Source: an uncultured Eggerthellaceae bacterium
Lineage (GTDB): Bacteria; Actinomycetota; Coriobacteriia; Coriobacteriales; Eggerthellaceae
DNA length: 64,000 nt
Assembly (NCBI GenBank): GCA_910588095.1
Contig: CAJUQH010000003.1
Span: forward strand, 1-64,000
Reading direction: 5' to 3'
In this document: one piece after another, positions 44,201-52,507 of the stretch
Position numbering within the stretch: the stretch's first letter is position 1
Layout of the letters: every line of letters starts with the position of its first letter
Notes under the pieces: generated by a model
What the model was told of the DNA's origin: nothing
What the model saw: the letters and a program-made list of their open reading frames with translations, nothing else
Database searches by the model: none
Position numbers and translations under genes: made by a program

Positions 44201-45545
44201 GTTTGATGGCTGGAGCGGGACCCATCCGGTTTCCACGGCACAATCAGTGCAGATGAAGCCAGGAACAACTTACACGGCTCTATGGAAGGCGAACACCTAC
44301 GAGGTCTCCTTTAATCCGAATGGCGGCGCAGGTGGTCAAAGCGATGCGGTCATGGCAACTTACGGCAGCGCTATGCCGACAATATCGGCGACTCCACCCA
44401 AGCGGGACGGGTATACGTTCCTTGGTTGGTACGACGATGCCGACTACACGAAAGGGGAGCAGTACTACACGGCTGCTGGCGCAAGCGCGAGGAAGTACGA
44501 CAAAGCATCTACTACCGCGCTCTATGCTGGCTGGTCGAAGTGGCCCTCGATGTCGCTCGATGCTAATGGTGGGTTTTTCAAAATTGTAAACAGTAGTACG
44601 GGCGAGGTCGTTGCGCAGGACCAGACTTCTTGGACGACTGACTTCGCGCCCTCGGCGGCGGTGTATCCCGGCGTTGTCCATTACTGGAGGGATGGCTACT
44701 TGTTCGTGGTTTACGTTGGCAGACCTGGCTATACGATACAAGGATGGACGGGTTCTCGCCCGGTGAACAGCTCTACGGGCGTTGTTAGTGTCCGCAATGG
44801 CGAAAGCTATAAGGCAGATTGGAAAGCCAGCCCCTACACTATCGCCTTCGACACGCAGTGCGACCTGGATGTGGCCGACGTCTCGGCTACCTACGACCAG
44901 GACGTGACCTTGCCAGCCCCTCCTGAGCGCAAAGGCTACATCTTCAACGGATGGAACACCGAAGCCGATGGCTCAGGCGAGCTCTACGAAGCAGGAGTCG
45001 CGCTCGAGAAGCCCAACCTTGCCGAGAGCGGCACGATGACCCTTTATGCCCAGTGGAGGGCCGCCATATCGGCCGATGCGCCCGTAGACGCCACCGTGCG
45101 GGTCGACTTGCTGGGCATCGAGGATCAGGCGATGGAGCCGGGCAAGGAAGGCTACATCGAGTCGCGAAGCGGAGCCCCGCTCAAGGTGGAGAGCGTCGCC
45201 TTCACGCGCGAGGCCGGAGCCGAGCAGCTGTTCGGCAGCAGCTTCGGGCAGGTGTCGCTCCAAGCGCTTGCAGGCGACGACGCCTCCTGGGTCACAGGCA
45301 CGCCTGCCTTCTCGTTCGCCCTCGATGCGGCAGGGGCCGATGCCGTCGAGGACGACGAGGCAAGGCTCGCTCCCTTCGCCATGTCGGGATACGAGGAGCG
45401 CATCCCCATAAGCTATCGCTTCGCCATACCTTCTGACGTGCTGGCGGCCATCGACCCGGCTTGCTTCGAGCAGGTGACCACGTCGGTCTGCTCGGTGGTC
45501 TACACGGTGGCGTTGCAGAACCCGCCGCAGGGCCCGTCGGCCTGA
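41296..45545 (+). CDS. Phase-variable surface protein C (frame OFF at 8 G)
   Basis: ATG 41296 encodes a signal peptide (LSIAFALMLGIGLVPADALA). As in gene B, the 8-G tract (41406-41413) sends translation into TAA at 41422-41424. The frame one base over is open to 45545, so 9 or 6 G gives a protein of about 1416 residues: acidic linker, BspA-like segment (PYAFYLSGVASVTLPAT, RAFRSSDVANVTVADGNP), about eight Flg_new repeats (YEVSFNPNGGAGGQ), and the C-terminal domain shared with A and B, ending CSVVYTVALQNPPQGPSA. Stretches in the 5' third are nearly identical to gene B at the DNA level, which suggests duplication or gene conversion. It separates the ACT gene from its expected partner. Confidence 0.8.
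41406..41413 (+). repeat. Poly-G(8) contingency tract in gene C
   Basis: Eight G are at the same codon position (37 codons after the start) and in the same sequence context as in gene B. Gain of one G or loss of two would restore the long frame. Confidence 0.85.
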
Positions 45546-45583
45546 GCGCCGTGCGCATCGCATGATTGACGGCTTGCGACCTT

Positions 45584-45620
45584 GGAAGCGCCTGCGGGTT
45601 CCCGTGGGCGCTTCCCTTTT
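45584..45620 (+). terminator. Intrinsic terminator after gene C
   Basis: GGAAGCGCC (45584-45592) pairs with GGCGCTTCC (45607-45615); the inner CGGG/CCCG also pairs. CTTTT follows. Confidence 0.88.
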
Positions 45621-45681
45621 CAGTGTCTCGCTAGAATCAATGCCAAGCGCACTGAATTTTTTTGCAATAGTGCTTAACCTC

Positions 45682-45757
45682 TGAAAATGTGCGCACTAAT
45701 GTGAATATTTCCTATGAAAATGTGTTAGAAAGAGCTATATTTCCCTATGAAAATGTG
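45682..45757 (+). repeat. Three TGAAAATGTG direct repeats at 33-bp spacing
   Basis: Identical 10-mers lie at 45682-45691, 45715-45724 and 45748-45757, each 33 bp apart. The last two share CCTATGAAAATGTGTT. The region is the most AT-rich around and lies just before the ATPase start, so it probably contains regulator-binding sites on one helix face. Confidence 0.7.
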
Positions 45758-45779
45758 TTTCGTGCTTATGGGGGGCGCT

Positions 45780-47102
45780 ATGGATCGATTCTTGGAGCAG
45801 CAGTTGGCCCAATGGAAAGAAGATCCTCAGCGCAAGCCTCTCGTGCTTGATGGCGCGCGCCAGGTGGGGAAGACCTGGCTGAGCAAGGAATTCGGCCGAC
45901 GCCACTTTGAAAGCGTGGCCTACATCTCACTTCAAGACAACGAGCGCATGTCGCATCTTTTTGCTGGCGACATCAGCCCCGATAGGCTTGTGCCAGCTCT
46001 TGCGCTCGAAGCGGGGGTGCCCATCAAGCCCCAGACGACGCTTATCATCTTGGATGAGGTGCAGGAAGTGCCTCGGGCCCTCACCGCGCTCAAGTACTTC
46101 TGCGAAGTCGCTTCTGAGTATGCGGTTCTTGCGACCGGCTCGTCGTTGGGGATAGCTTTGCATCCAGACACCTCTTTCCCGGTAGGAAAGGTTAAGCTCC
46201 TGCGGCTATATCCGATGTGCTTTCGGGAGTTCTTGCTGGCTCTTGGGGAAAGCCAGCTTGAGGAAGTAGTGTCATGTGCGGATGCGGACATGATGGCATT
46301 GTTCCATGACAAGCTTCTTGGTTACCTGAAGTACTACCTTGTTATCGGCGGCATGCCTGAGGCGGTGGAGGCCTTTGCCTCAAGCTATCCCAATGTCGAT
46401 TTTGATTCGATAGATGCTATACAGCAGCAGATATTGACAGGCTATCGCGACGACTTCTCAAAGCATCAGATGGCTGCCCCATCGGGTTTGCCCTTGCGTT
46501 TGAACCAAGTTTGGGATTCGATACCTTCGCAGCTTGCCCGCGAGAACAAGAAATTCTTCTACGGCGCTGTGAAGAAAAGCGCACGTGGGCGTGATTTCGA
46601 ATTGGCGATACAGTGGCTAAAGGATACATGTCTGGTGCTCGAAGTCCCGCGCGTAAGCGCACCACAGCAGCCGTTGGCAATGTTCGAGGACCTGGGGTCT
46701 TTCAAGCTCTATCTGTTAGACGTGGGTCTTCTGCGCGCTATGGCCGGATTGGCTCCATCGGTCGTGCTGGATGGAGACGAGCTGTTCGCAACGGCCAAAG
46801 GGGCATTCGCCGAGCAATTTGCCTGCCAAGAATTGGTAGCTACTGGCTACAATCCGTTCTATTGGGCGGCGAAGAACGCGACGGCAGAGCTCGACTTCCT
46901 TTTGCAGCAAGGCTCTGATGTGCTGCCTATTGAGGTGAAGGCGGGCCAGAATCTGAGAGCAAAGAGCTTGAAGGCTTCGATGAAACGCTTCCAGCTTGAT
47001 AGAGGGCTGCGCTTCTCGACGTTGCCACCGAGAAGCGACGGCGCGGTTGCCGATTGGCCTCTGTATGCCATCGGGTCTCGTCGTGTCTTCGAGAGGGGCT
47101 GA
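45780..47102 (+). CDS. AAA-family ATPase with DUF4143 C-terminal domain
   Basis: This 440-residue protein has a Walker A motif (DGARQVGKTWLSKEFG, residues about 24-39), Walker B (TLIILDEVQEVPR, about 88-100), a sensor-like VLATGSSLGI, and a C-terminal DUF4143 region. That region has a nuclease-like AELDFLLQQ...IEVKAG pattern (residues about 370-395). Such ATPases are widespread in gut bacteria as solitary accessory genes; their function is unknown. ATG 45780 behind GGGGGGCGCT is preferred; ATG 45747 is in frame but lies inside the third direct repeat. Confidence 0.85.
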   Translation: MDRFLEQQLAQWKEDPQRKPLVLDGARQVGKTWLSKEFGRRHFESVAYISLQDNERMSHLFAGDISPDRLVPALALEAGVPIKPQTTLIILDEVQEVPRALTALKYFCEVASEYAVLATGSSLGIALHPDTSFPVGKVKLLRLYPMCFREFLLALGESQLEEVVSCADADMMALFHDKLLGYLKYYLVIGGMPEAVEAFASSYPNVDFDSIDAIQQQILTGYRDDFSKHQMAAPSGLPLRLNQVWDSIPSQLARENKKFFYGAVKKSARGRDFELAIQWLKDTCLVLEVPRVSAPQQPLAMFEDLGSFKLYLLDVGLLRAMAGLAPSVVLDGDELFATAKGAFAEQFACQELVATGYNPFYWAAKNATAELDFLLQQGSDVLPIEVKAGQNLRAKSLKASMKRFQLDRGLRFSTLPPRSDGAVADWPLYAIGSRRVFERG

Positions 47103-47407
47103 TGCTGTGCATAAAGCAAAGGGAAGGCTGCCAGCACCGGAACCTTCCCCTTGCTGGACGGCTGGCGGCACTAGAACAGCGCCTTGCCCTGGCCCTTGCC
47201 GTGGGGCGCGATGGGACACCGCCCGTTGGGCCTCCAGCAGCTCTTGTAGGGGCTCTTCCGCGCATTCACGGTAGCGCGCGGCAACCGCTCGCGCGGCTTA
47301 GGTGACAAAAGCGCAAAAAGCGTGGTCTTATGGCCTGTTCGAGGCAATTGAAGGTATAATTATCTGGATTATGAGCAAATGCCTCTCAGCAAGAAGGGAA
47401 TTGGTTG
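47103..47407. other. Intergenic region between the ATPase and a secreted protein
   Basis: These 305 bases hold an AAGGGAAGG/CCTTCCCCTT stem-loop (about 47118-47152), probably ending the ATPase transcript, and a consensus TATAAT at 47355-47360 that likely serves the next gene. I see nothing else: no ORF with a ribosome site and no RNA gene. Confidence 0.6.
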
Positions 47408-48016
47408 GTGCGCGAGCATAACGTGAGGTCATCAAGCAGAACGGCGTTTGCGCGCATGCTTGCCGCAGCGGCGGTGGGCGTGCTGCTGGGCGCGGCTTTG
47501 ACGGCCGTCCCTTCCGCAGGTTCGCCGGAGCCGTTCCTTGGCCGGCCAGCCTTGGCATGGGCAGCTGGCGCTGACGATACCGCCGACACCGCAGATGCGC
47601 CCGGCGCAGAAGGCGGCCAGGCCAACGGCGCGGCCTCCAACAGCCAAGACGGCGCTTCGTCTGTGGGCGGCACGACCGAAGGCCCCACGAAGCAGACGGC
47701 GGGAGCGGCCCAGGGCGCTTCGAGCTCGGCCAGCGCCCAATCGTCGGCCTCGTCCCAATCATCGAGCGCGGCATCTGGCTCTTCCACGGGCGAAGCGGCG
47801 GTCGACCGGGGCTATGTGGGCCCCTGGTACGCCCTGAACCATAGCTACGTCGTGGCGGTCGAGGATCGCTTCGACGCCATCACCGACGACGAATACGCCA
47901 CCACGCTCACCCGCACCGTGCTCATCGCGGTGGCGGCTGCGGCGGCCTTGCTGGCCATCGTCGCCTTCGTGCGCGCCCATCGCGTGCAAGCCCGCGCCTC
48001 TCGCAGGCGCCGATAG
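47408..48016 (+). CDS. Secreted or membrane-anchored low-complexity protein
   Basis: This 202-residue protein has an N-terminal signal or anchor (MLAAAAVGVLLGAALTAVPS, residues about 17-36). A Ser/Ala/Gly/Gln-rich linker (about 55-125) follows, then a short conserved-looking block (DRGYVGPWYALNHSYVVAVE) and a C-terminal membrane segment (TVLIAVAAAAALLAIVAFVR) ending in basic residues. The topology would be an exported loop between two membrane segments. The start is GTG 47408 behind AAGGGAA; TTG 47405 is also possible. It resembles no family I recognise and is probably co-regulated with the Ala-rich membrane protein downstream. Confidence 0.65.
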   Translation: MREHNVRSSSRTAFARMLAAAAVGVLLGAALTAVPSAGSPEPFLGRPALAWAAGADDTADTADAPGAEGGQANGAASNSQDGASSVGGTTEGPTKQTAGAAQGASSSASAQSSASSQSSSAASGSSTGEAAVDRGYVGPWYALNHSYVVAVEDRFDAITDDEYATTLTRTVLIAVAAAAALLAIVAFVRAHRVQARASRRRR

Positions 48017-48076
48017 GCCCACGTGGCGACGGAACGTTGACGAGCTGACCGATAGACCGAGCAACGGAGCAGACGA

Positions 48077-50086
48077 ATGGCAGATAACGAAACGAACGGC
48101 GGCCTCTCCCTCGAAGCGCTGCTCGCAGCTGCGCGTGGCGCGAGCGCGTCCGAGGCTGCGCCCGCAGCCACGGAAGAACCTGCTGCAACGCCAGCAGCCG
48201 CGGAGCCCGCCCCGGCCGCAGATGCGGCTCCTGCGGCCAGCGCGGCAGGAAAGGGGGAAGGCGCCAAGGCAGCCCCCGAGGCGAAGGCCGCGGCCTCGCC
48301 CTCTGTCGAGCCGACCGCCCAGCAGCCCGCAACCGCGCAATCGCAGCCGCAGGCGCAGGCGAAGCCCGAGCCGGCAGCAAGCGAAGGCGGCTTCGACCTA
48401 GCCGCAGCCCTGGGCTACGGCTCTGGTTCCAGCGCCCCTGAGCGCCGCAGCAGCGGCAGCTCCTACGGTTCGGCCGTAGCCAGCAACGAGCCCTTCGACC
48501 TGGCGGCCGCTCTCGGCTACGGGTCGTCTTCTGCCGGCGCTGGCGCAGAGGCCGATGCGAGCCGTCGCATCACGGTCGATCCGGTGGCCATCGCCGAGGC
48601 CGCCATGCGCGAGGAGCAGGCCCAGGCCGCAGCCGACGTGGTCGCCCGCGAGGCCATCGCCCGCGCGGCTCGCGAAGACGCTGCGCCACGCTACCGCAGC
48701 CGCTACGCCGACCTGCCGCAGCGCTCGAAGGCCGGCAAGGAGGCTGGCGCCACCGCAGCGGCAGAAGGCGCCTCCCAGCAGGGTGCCGCGAAGGCAGAGC
48801 CTGTGGCGGCGACCCAAGCAGGGCAAGAAGCTCAGCCGGCCCAAGCCGCCAAGGCCGTCGATTCTGCGAAGCCCGTTGAGGCTGCTCAGCTTGCCGAGGC
48901 CGCTCAGGCCGCGAAGGACGAGCAGGCCCAGGCCGAGCAGCGCCACGTCCACGCGCAAGCCGTGAGCCGCATGGCCGCTGCCTCGACCCAGGCAGCCCAG
49001 GCCGCGACCGCTGCCCAGCAGGCAGCCGCCCAGAAGGGCACCGGCTCCTCCACTGAGGAGGCCCCCGTCACGTTCAAGCCGTTCCAGCCTGCCCCCAAGG
49101 AGGCAGCACCGAAAGAGCAGCCCGCCAAGAAGGCGGAAGCTGCCGAGGAAGCACCCGAGCCGGCGCTTTCCGTCGAGGAATTGGAGAAGACGCTGGCCTC
49201 GCAAGAGCCGGCGTTCATGAGCGTGCAGGAAAGCGAAGCCCGCGCCGCGCAGCGCGCCGCCGAGGAAGCTGCTGCTGAGGAGGCGCGCCTTGCAGCCGAG
49301 CGCGCTGCGCAGGAGGCTGCTGCCCGCGAGGCAGCGGCCAAGGCGGCACAGCAGATGGCTGCCCAGAGGGCTCAGGCCGAGGCGGCGGCCCGCGCCCAGG
49401 CGCAAGCCAAAGCTCAGGCCCAGGCTGCGGCTGCAGCAGCGGCTGCAGCAGCCACTGCTCCCGCGCAGCCGGTCCGTCCCCGCAAGGCAGCGGTGACCGC
49501 CACCGAGGAGATCCTGGTAGAGCCGCTGCCTTCCCAGCGCATCGGCACTATCTCCTACGAGGACGCGGTGTTCGCCGACGAAGCCCGCCAGATGGAGACC
49601 GCCGCCGAGCGCAAGGCATCCAAGAAGGCGCGTCGCTATCGCCGCTTGGGAACGTTCCTGGTCATCGTGGCGCTGCTGGCTGCCGCAGGTGCCGTGGCGC
49701 TGTTCCTGTCGGGTACGGCCAACGCTTCCGAGGACATAGAGACGAAAGCCGTCGAGATAAGCGAGAGCGCGGGCCGCACCATCACGTACCGCTACCGCGC
49801 CACCGATTCCAACGGCACGTTGTGCCCCACTACCGAGGTGGCCACCTTCAGCACGGGCGGCGTGCTCGAGCAGAGCGTCATCACCATGCAGACCTCCGAT
49901 TTCGAGACGGCGGCCCACACCCTGGCCAACTTCAAGAAGCAGTTCCAGGACAACGCCTACGTCGATGGCCGCGTGGATAACAGCTCGGTGGTGTTCACGT
50001 TGCACCTGAGCAGCGAGCACCTCATGAAGAGCACGTACACCGCGCTGGTCATGTCCAACACCGTGGGCTGCGAGGTCATCATCTAG
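48077..50086 (+). CDS. Long Ala/Gln/Glu-rich single-pass membrane protein with C-terminal extracytoplasmic domain (paralog 1)
   Basis: This 669-residue protein starts with NETNGGLSLEALLAAARG. About 480 residues of Ala/Glu/Gln-rich cytoplasmic sequence follow, with coiled-coil potential at about 380-460 and two FDLAAALGYGS repeats (residues about 109 and 140). Next come a basic stop-transfer region (KASKKARRYRRLG), one membrane segment (TFLVIVALLAAAGAVALFL, about 535-553), and a C-terminal domain of about 120 residues (TITYRYRATDSNGTLCPTTE to GCEVII). The N-terminal motif and C-terminal domain recur in the protein at 50858-52507. ATG 48077 lies behind GAGCAACGGAG. Function is unknown; an envelope sensor or division-related scaffold is possible. 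Confidence 0.75.
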   Translation: MADNETNGGLSLEALLAAARGASASEAAPAATEEPAATPAAAEPAPAADAAPAASAAGKGEGAKAAPEAKAAASPSVEPTAQQPATAQSQPQAQAKPEPAASEGGFDLAAALGYGSGSSAPERRSSGSSYGSAVASNEPFDLAAALGYGSSSAGAGAEADASRRITVDPVAIAEAAMREEQAQAAADVVAREAIARAAREDAAPRYRSRYADLPQRSKAGKEAGATAAAEGASQQGAAKAEPVAATQAGQEAQPAQAAKAVDSAKPVEAAQLAEAAQAAKDEQAQAEQRHVHAQAVSRMAAASTQAAQAATAAQQAAAQKGTGSSTEEAPVTFKPFQPAPKEAAPKEQPAKKAEAAEEAPEPALSVEELEKTLASQEPAFMSVQESEARAAQRAAEEAAAEEARLAAERAAQEAAAREAAAKAAQQMAAQRAQAEAAARAQAQAKAQAQAAAAAAAAAATAPAQPVRPRKAAVTATEEILVEPLPSQRIGTISYEDAVFADEARQMETAAERKASKKARRYRRLGTFLVIVALLAAAGAVALFLSGTANASEDIETKAVEISESAGRTITYRYRATDSNGTLCPTTEVATFSTGGVLEQSVITMQTSDFETAAHTLANFKKQFQDNAYVDGRVDNSSVVFTLHLSSEHLMKSTYTALVMSNTVGCEVII

Positions 50087-50122
50087 CGCAGGCGCCCCGA
50101 GGGAGCCTCGAGCGCTCTCTGC

Positions 50123-50220
50123 GAGGGGCTTTGCAGGGTGGCGCTTTCGCCTCTGCAAGCGAGAACGCATGGCCCTCATGTCCTCGTGAGAGGCTTTGCA
50201 AGATGCCATCTCCGCCTCTG
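50123..50220 (+). repeat. Imperfect direct repeat pair in an intergenic region
   Basis: Two copies of a 34-base unit (50123-50156 and 50187-50220) share GAG-GGCTTTGCA and CGCCTCTGC with scattered changes. They follow the Ala-rich membrane protein. No ORF is convincing here. Confidence 0.5.
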
Positions 50221-50282
50221 CCTGCCAGCCTGCAAGAAAGCGCGCTTGCGCCATCCCGCCGATCCGCAAGAAGATATCGACG

Positions 50283-50312
50283 CAAAAAAAGCCCGCCAAC
50301 AGGCGGGCTTTT
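50283..50312. terminator. Bidirectional intrinsic terminator
   Basis: An A-run (50284-50290), GCCCGCC (50291-50297), a four-base loop, GGCGGGC (50302-50308) and TTTT form a terminator usable from both strands, between convergent genes. Confidence 0.92.
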
Positions 50313-50333
50313 CTCTATCCTATGAAGGAGTTG

Positions 50334-50561
50334 CTACTTGGCAGCGCTCTTCATGAGCTGGTCGGAAACCTCCATGAAGGCGGAGTAAACCTCAGGAGCC
50401 AGCATGACGCAGGAGATCTGGTTGTCGGTGACCAGCATCTTCACCTTGTCGTTCTTGATGCTGCGCACGAAGTCAGCCTCATGGGCCTTGCCCAGGTCAT
50501 CCGAGGTGATCAGCAGGCTGGAAAGGTCGCTGAGACGAGGGAGGTTCATATCGTTGGCCAT
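50334..50561 (-). CDS. Small Phd/YefM-antitoxin-like protein without a visible toxin
   Basis: This 75-residue protein has a pattern like the Phd/YefM antitoxin fold: SLLITSDDLGKAHEADFVRS, then VKMLVTDNQISCVMLAPEVY (residues about 35-60), where the family has a strand-turn-strand and PEEY helix. ATG 50561 follows AAGGAG on the minus strand; the open frame continues upstream to 50615 without a second ribosome site. No toxin gene is adjacent: upstream is a divergent promoter region and downstream a terminator. It may be a solitary antitoxin or a regulator with this fold. Confidence 0.65.
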   Translation of the reverse strand: MANDMNLPRLSDLSSLLITSDDLGKAHEADFVRSIKNDKVKMLVTDNQISCVMLAPEVYSAFMEVSDQLMKSAAK

Positions 50562-50722
50562 CTTGTGTATCTCCTTACAGATAATTCGTTCGAACGATAG
50601 GGAACATTGTGCCACTCCTTACCCGTTTAAGCAAGGCATTTCCCTTCGACGGCGCGCTCGGCGTGCTGGTTTTTTGCGTGGATTCGCAGAATCGACGAGG
50701 GCAAACGCTTCGAGGCACTAAG

Positions 50723-50737
50723 TAAGTATTATACTTA
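50723..50737. promoter_or_regulatory. Palindromic operator/promoter TAAGTAT-T-ATACTTA
   Basis: A 15-bp palindrome in an AT-rich island overlaps a -10-like TATACT, in the divergent region between the Phd-like gene and the Ser-rich membrane protein. It could bind a small dimeric regulator such as the Phd-like protein. Confidence 0.5.
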
Positions 50738-50857
50738 GCCTACCTATGGCTAGGACTCCTGACAACTTGCTCTGCCCCCATGCGCACGCGGCGGCCTTCC
50801 CTTGGAGCGCCCGCGTTGCGGCGCCGAAGGCGCGGCGCCCCAGAACGGTGGGCGCTT

Positions 50858-52507
50858 ATGTATGAGAAGCAAGATGGCAACGGCATGTCGTTGGACAAGC
50901 TGCTCTCGCAGGCAGGGTTCTCAGACGAGGAGAAGCTCAGCCTTGCGCCGGGCGCCGAAGAGCAGCCCAAGAGCGCCGAGGAGGCAGCGTCGGACGCAGA
51001 AGAAGCCGCCGGGCGCCTGTCGAAGCTGCCAGGCATCCCCAGCTTCCTGAACCCCCGCATCGGGGGCTTCCGCAAGACGTCACGCACCATGGGGCGCGGG
51101 TCGGTGCCGCCGGCCGCAGCGGTCGACGACAGCCAGGGCCCGGGGTTCAAGGTGACCGTGCATGTGAGCCCCGACGGCGAGGTGACCGGCCAGCCGGCCG
51201 ACCCCTACGCCCCGGTGACGTTCTTCTCCCATAACCAGGCGGGCAGCAACGAGTGGTCGGAGAACGGCTCGTTCCTGGCGGCCCCTTCGCCGTTCGCGCG
51301 CAACATGGCGGAACCGCCCGACCCGGCGGCCATTCCCTCTACGATGCCTGCTGCGGTGGGCAGCCAGGGCGGTACGGCGGCCAGCGGGCCGTCTTGCCCC
51401 ATCCCGTCGACGGGCCTGCCCCTTACCGACGAGGAAGCCGCCGCCTTGAGCGGCGCGGCAGCGGGTGCTGGCATGGCGGCTGGCATGGGCGCGGGCGCAG
51501 CCAGCGCGGCCCCAGCCATAGGGGCCGGCATGGGCATGGGCTCGGCGGCGGTCACCCAATCGTTCGCCCCGGTGGCGCCGATGGGCGCACCCATGGGCGG
51601 CATGGGGGCTACGGGTCCCATCGGCCCGCTGGCGCCTCCGACCGCGGCCCAGTGGACTTACGGCGTCGACATGGCTGGCGCGCCTTACGCGGCCGATGTG
51701 CATGGCGTCACCTACCCGCTCGACGGCAACGGCAAGCCCTATGCCTACGACGCCAGCGGCTCCCCTTATACCGTGGACGCCTACGGCATGCCCATGCCCT
51801 ACAACGATTACAGCCTGACCTCCACCACGCCCGAGGCGGCAGGGGCCGTGGCGGCCATGAAGAACGAGATGGACGATGCCTCGCGTTCGCATCGCAAGTT
51901 CCGCAAGCTCATGATCGTGCTCATCATCGCCGTGGCGGCGTTGGCCATCGCGGTCATCGGGCTGGTGGTGGCCGTGTCCACGGGTGCTGTGGACATCCCG
52001 GGCATCTCGGGCGGCGGCGCATCCAGCAGCTCGTCGTCCAGCGCGTCGTCGGGCTCTTCGGCGTCTTCGTCCTCAAGCTCGTCGAGCTCGTCCAGCTCTT
52101 CCAGCTCGTCGTCTTCGGCAGGGGCCTCGGCTGGCGCTTCGAGCGGCTCGGCCGGCGGCAGCGGCGGGGGCGACACGAGCGGCAGCGGCAGCATGGCTGG
52201 CGACGTGCAGTTCTACTACAACCTCACCACGGCCGAAGGCGAGCATCCCTCGTGTCATGAGACGGTCACGTTCAACGAGCAGGGCCTTTGCGTGAAGTCG
52301 GTGCTGCGGGCCACGTTCGACTCCCAGGCCGCGGCGGCTGCGTTCGTCACCCGCGTCGAGCGCGATTACGGCCGTGCCTACCTGGGAGGTTCCGTCGACG
52401 GCACCACGGGCACGGTCGAGGTGAACATGACCTCGAGCCGTCTCACGCGCCAAGAATACGAGTCTGCTTTGCGCACCACCGTGGAGGACCTTCGGGTCGA
52501 AGGCTAG
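50858..52507 (+). CDS. Ser/Gly-rich single-pass membrane protein with C-terminal extracytoplasmic domain (paralog 2)
   Basis: This 549-residue protein starts MYEKQDGNGMSLDKLLSQAG, matching the SL-x2-LL-x2-A motif of the protein at 48077. The cytoplasmic part is Gly/Ala/Pro-rich with GMG repeats (about 205-245). A basic helix (SHRKFRKLM) precedes one membrane segment (IVLIIAVAALAIAVIGLVVAV, about 352-372). A 40-residue poly-Ser tract then leads to a domain of about 100 residues (VQFYYNLTTAEGEHPSCHET to EDLRVEG) homologous to the C-terminus of paralog 1. ATG 50858 is chosen from this match; there is no clear ribosome site, and the frame is open upstream to 50780. Confidence 0.7.
   Translation: MYEKQDGNGMSLDKLLSQAGFSDEEKLSLAPGAEEQPKSAEEAASDAEEAAGRLSKLPGIPSFLNPRIGGFRKTSRTMGRGSVPPAAAVDDSQGPGFKVTVHVSPDGEVTGQPADPYAPVTFFSHNQAGSNEWSENGSFLAAPSPFARNMAEPPDPAAIPSTMPAAVGSQGGTAASGPSCPIPSTGLPLTDEEAAALSGAAAGAGMAAGMGAGAASAAPAIGAGMGMGSAAVTQSFAPVAPMGAPMGGMGATGPIGPLAPPTAAQWTYGVDMAGAPYAADVHGVTYPLDGNGKPYAYDASGSPYTVDAYGMPMPYNDYSLTSTTPEAAGAVAAMKNEMDDASRSHRKFRKLMIVLIIAVAALAIAVIGLVVAVSTGAVDIPGISGGGASSSSSSSASSGSSASSSSSSSSSSSSSSSSSSAGASAGASSGSAGGSGGGDTSGSGSMAGDVQFYYNLTTAEGEHPSCHETVTFNEQGLCVKSVLRATFDSQAAAAAFVTRVERDYGRAYLGGSVDGTTGTVEVNMTSSRLTRQEYESALRTTVEDLRVEG

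Noticed and set aside
45770..45775. Six-G run before the DUF4143 ATPase as a third contingency tract
   Set aside because: It is shorter, lies upstream of the preferred start and no alternative-frame product is implied; it more likely supplies the ribosome site.
52020..52130. Ser-codon repeat tract as a phase-variable microsatellite
   Set aside because: It is built of mixed TCG/AGC/TCC codons in frame, so slippage would change length by whole codons at most and not switch expression; it is a linker.
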